This document shows positions 5,737 to 7,861 of a stretch of 7,861 bases of DNA, one piece after another. The position numbers were made by a program, and so were the translations under genes. The notes beneath the pieces were generated by a model. It was not told where the DNA came from. It saw nothing but the letters and a program-made list of their open reading frames with translations, and made no database searches. The stretch comes from Candidatus Saccharimonadota bacterium (GTDB taxonomy: Bacteria > Patescibacteriota > Saccharimonadia > Saccharimonadales > EFPC-124). Location: assembly GCA_016880595.1 (NCBI GenBank), contig JAEHDC010000025.1, positions 1 to 7,861 on the forward strand, read 5' to 3'. Numbering within the stretch: position 1 is the stretch's first letter; every line of letters begins with the position of its first letter.

Positions 5737-6851
5737 ACCAACAAGCTTTAAAAATTCACAAAAAATTTAAGGGGAAAATCACCACAGCACTACGAGATGT
5801 GCCGACTGTCGAAACTCTAAAACTCTATTACACGCCAGGCGTTGGGGGCGTTGCTAGCTACGTTGCCGAACATCCAAACAGCTTGCGCGACTATACCTGG
5901 ACCAACAATTTAGTGGCCGTTGTCTCTGATGGGACTGCGGTTCTTGGTCTCGGCAACATCGGTCCGGAAGGCGCACTGCCGGTTATGGAGGGCAAGGCGA
6001 TGCTTTTTAAGCATTTTGCCAACATTGATGCCGTGCCAATTGTATTAAACGTGCACTCCACAGAAGAAATCATTAGTACCATAAAGGCAATTGCGCCAAG
6101 TTTTGGCGGTATCAATCTAGAAGATATTGCCGCTCCGCAGTGCTTTGAAATTGAGGAAAGGCTCAAAAAAGAGCTTTCCATTCCGGTTATGCATGACGAC
6201 CAGCATGGCACGGCAATTGTTGTTTTAGCCGGATTAATAAATGCCGCAATTGTCACAAAGCGCAATTTACAAGATTGCAAAATTGTACTGATCGGCGCCG
6301 GCGCAGCAGGCACGGCAATTGCAAAATTGATTCACAAATTTGCTGGATCGCAGATTGTTTCTGTAGATAGCAAGGGCGTAATTTGCAGTCAGCGCAATGA
6401 CTTGACCCCAGAAAAACGGTTATTGGCCAGCTTCTCGCCTAATGTAAAGCCAGGCAGCCTGCAAGACGCGCTAAAAAACGCTGACGTCGTTATAGGTGTT
6501 TCGCGCGGCAAGCTAACTGGCAGCGATGTCAAGCTTATGGCTAAAGATCCAATTATTTTTGCATTAGCCAATCCCATGCCGGAGATTATGCCAGACGAAG
6601 CCTTAGCTGCTGGCGCAGCAATTGTAGCAACCGGGCGCAGCGATTTTCCAAATCAAATTAATAACGCCCTGGTTTTTCCTGGTGTCTTTAGGGGTGCGCT
6701 GGATCACAATGTCAAAAGCATTACAGAAGATCACAAAATTGCCGCGGCAAAAGTAATTGCTTCGCTTGTTAAAAATCCAACGGCCACCTGCATCATTCCA
6801 TCTGTTTTTGAGAAAAACTTGGTTCCACGTATCGCTGCTGTAATTCAATAA
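5727..6851 (+). CDS. Malic enzyme (malate dehydrogenase, oxaloacetate-decarboxylating)
   Basis: 374-residue short bacterial malic enzyme, converting malate to pyruvate and CO2 with reduction of NAD(P)+. The N-terminal catalytic domain shows YYTPGV at 34-39 (Tyr35 as the likely general acid), SDGTAVLGLGNIGP at 67-80, catalytic Lys90 in MEGKAMLFK, metal-binding Glu132-Asp133 in INLED, and HDDQHGTA at 156-163. The Rossmann domain has GAGAAG at 190-195, Asp214 at the end of the second strand (compatible with NAD, not proof), ANPMPE at 281-286, and the closing TGRSDFPNQINN...FPGVFRGALD block (302-326). There is no PTA-like fusion domain as in MaeB. In a fermentative, reduced-genome cell it could feed pyruvate and reducing equivalents to lactate or similar products (inference). 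Translation is likely coupled to the upstream membrane protein gene. It converges with the PIG-L gene, overlapping it by 7 bp. Confidence 0.93.
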   Translation: MDVNQQALKIHKKFKGKITTALRDVPTVETLKLYYTPGVGGVASYVAEHPNSLRDYTWTNNLVAVVSDGTAVLGLGNIGPEGALPVMEGKAMLFKHFANIDAVPIVLNVHSTEEIISTIKAIAPSFGGINLEDIAAPQCFEIEERLKKELSIPVMHDDQHGTAIVVLAGLINAAIVTKRNLQDCKIVLIGAGAAGTAIAKLIHKFAGSQIVSVDSKGVICSQRNDLTPEKRLLASFSPNVKPGSLQDALKNADVVIGVSRGKLTGSDVKLMAKDPIIFALANPMPEIMPDEALAAGAAIVATGRSDFPNQINNALVFPGVFRGALDHNVKSITEDHKIAAAKVIASLVKNPTATCIIPSVFEKNLVPRIAAVIQ

Positions 6852-7861
6852 GGATATTCGTATTCGTGCTTAAGGTAGTTACCATAGGTATCTGATGTCA
6901 TGCACGAATCAACATTGGCACACACAGCGGCATCATGCTGAGCATATGATAAAAATATGCTCATCTTAGAAGATAGACTATCGTCTTTTACATTCTGCTC
7001 AAATTGCCGCACTGAATAACCTAAATAATGCTTAAGTGAACTCGCCGACGAAATACCAGAAAATTCAAATGCCTGGTTCGCAAGCGTAGCGGTAGATATG
7101 TGATCGCTATGATCCGTATATTCCTTGCCGACATACGTTGACTGAGTACGCACAGTAGTTGCCGAAAACTTTTGGATAATACCGTTTAGCGTCTCCACAA
7201 TCTGGTCCTTGGTATATTGCTGGCCATCAACAGTTTGTATTGCGGCTATTTTTCCAGACAACAGGTCGGCCAAACTTTGATAGCTTGTTGCGGCAAAACC
7301 CTGGCCATCTATATTTCCATCTGGTAAATGCAGAAAAATAAGAAAAATACCATTATGCTCCACCAAATTTGAAACCGTAGCAACTTGCCCACTTGGCATT
7401 ACTATAGACCGTCGCTCCCATAGATCATCAACACCTGCCATCTTAGCGTAGGCGGACTCAGCGCCTTTTTCGCGCCCAAGCCAATAATCTTGATTATGGC
7501 CAGCATCGCCCGCAGTTAGAAAGACTCCGGTCACACATTTACCAGCGCCAATATCTAAATAAATGTCTGGATTCATGAACAGTATGTCATCATCCTCATG
7601 GGCTACGATGTTAATGGTCGTACCATTTATGCAACTTGGGGTTAAAAGGCTCGCAAGGCTATTTTGCTTTGCGGTATCAGCGCTTGTGACGCTCTGACTT
7701 TTAGACGCAGCAGTTTTGTCATTCTCGTAGATCAAGAGTAATTCATTCGGAGAAGAAACTGTGCCAGAGACAACAACGCTCGAAGTAGGCTCACCATAGG
7801 CTGATTTTATTTGATCAAGCGAACAATGCGGAAAGCTAGCAAGTTCAACATCAAGCGGCAA
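6845..7861 (-). CDS. PIG-L family zinc deacetylase, probably exported; N-terminus outside the window
   Basis: 338 residues up to a TGA at 6847-6845; the frame is open at the right edge, so the start and any signal peptide are not seen. Numbering is from the edge. Residues 1-80 are a variable Ser/Thr-rich region. The PIG-L (LmbE-like) domain runs from about 82 to 305. NIVAHEDDDILFMNPD (84-99) holds the zinc ligands His88 and Asp91, with Asp90 as likely base; R130..E134...A is the usual following helix; DHSDH at 250-254 supplies the third zinc His (His254). The AHEDDD variant rather than AHPDDE is known in secreted members. Family members remove N-acetyl groups from GlcNAc-type sugars. The Cys residues at 13, 77, 109, 314 and 320, together with the low-complexity N-terminal part, suggest life outside the cytoplasm. 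The substrate cannot be told from sequence. C-terminal residues 306-338 are a Tyr-rich tail. Confidence 0.85.
   Translation of the reverse strand: MPLDVELASFPHCSLDQIKSAYGEPTSSVVVSGTVSSPNELLLIYENDKTAASKSQSVTSADTAKQNSLASLLTPSCINGTTINIVAHEDDDILFMNPDIYLDIGAGKCVTGVFLTAGDAGHNQDYWLGREKGAESAYAKMAGVDDLWERRSIVMPSGQVATVSNLVEHNGIFLIFLHLPDGNIDGQGFAATSYQSLADLLSGKIAAIQTVDGQQYTKDQIVETLNGIIQKFSATTVRTQSTYVGKEYTDHSDHISTATLANQAFEFSGISSASSLKHYLGYSVRQFEQNVKDDSLSSKMSIFLSYAQHDAAVCANVDSCMTSDTYGNYLKHEYEYPY

Noticed and set aside
5891..6313. 140-codon minus-strand frame opposite the malic enzyme gene
   Set aside because: Antisense shadow of a conserved catalytic domain; Ser/Ile/Pro-rich composition with no recognisable motif.
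1..7861. UGA reassigned to Trp or Gly throughout the genome
   Set aside because: rnhB ends in UGA exactly at a coupled yraN start, PIG-L ends in UGA, and Trp and Gly positions in conserved motifs use TGG and GGN.
1..7861. CRISPR array, tRNA, rRNA, insertion sequence or attachment site
   Set aside because: No direct repeat series, cloverleaf, rRNA-like segment, transposase motif or paired terminal repeats were seen on either strand.

Overview
The window is a compact, gene-dense stretch of bacterial DNA that looks like the chromosome of a Candidatus Saccharibacteria (TM7) or related Patescibacteria/CPR cell. This rests on the gene set (a cytosolic M1 aminopeptidase, a short malic enzyme, a lysine-rich L19 with a long tail), the near absence of intergenic DNA and moderate GC. 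It is an inference from protein flavour; no rRNA or other phylogenetic marker is present. UGA is used as a stop (the rnhB stop is locked to the yraN start by a GTGA overlap, and the PIG-L gene also ends in TGA), so this is not a UGA-glycine lineage such as Absconditabacteria or Gracilibacteria.

Layout, left to right. (1) 1-588, minus: an unrecognised, probably helical gene built of two tandem ~105-residue units. It is interrupted by one in-frame TGA exactly where the second unit has Trp, and it runs off the left edge. (2) 646-3183, plus: M1-family zinc aminopeptidase (pepN-like), ending 2 bp from the next, convergent operon. (3) 3186-4687, minus: yraN, rnhB and rplS, in transcription order rplS -> terminator -> rnhB -> yraN. 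(4) 4741-5208 minus and 5287-5736 plus: two divergent paralogous small membrane proteins of the YdjM/DUF457-like 'metal-dependent hydrolase' type, sharing a 78-bp promoter region. (5) 5727-6851, plus: malic enzyme, overlapping the upstream membrane protein gene by 10 bp. (6) 6845-7861, minus: probably exported PIG-L type zinc deacetylase, N-terminus beyond the right edge, overlapping the malic enzyme tail by 7 bp.

The clearest cross-gene pattern is in translation starts. Genes that begin a transcript (pepN, both YdjM-like genes, perhaps rnhB) have no Shine-Dalgarno sequence and carry a -10-like hexamer, often with an upstream TGC, only 6-7 nt before the ATG. This predicts leaderless mRNAs starting at the A of ATG. 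Genes inside operons (yraN, malic enzyme) instead have clear GGAG-type ribosome sites.

Functionally the window holds peptide degradation (pepN), translation and nucleic acid upkeep (L19, RNase HII, YraN), a malate-to-pyruvate step, and envelope or extracellular chemistry (YdjM-like pair, PIG-L deacetylase). No tRNA, rRNA, CRISPR, insertion sequence or phage gene was seen.
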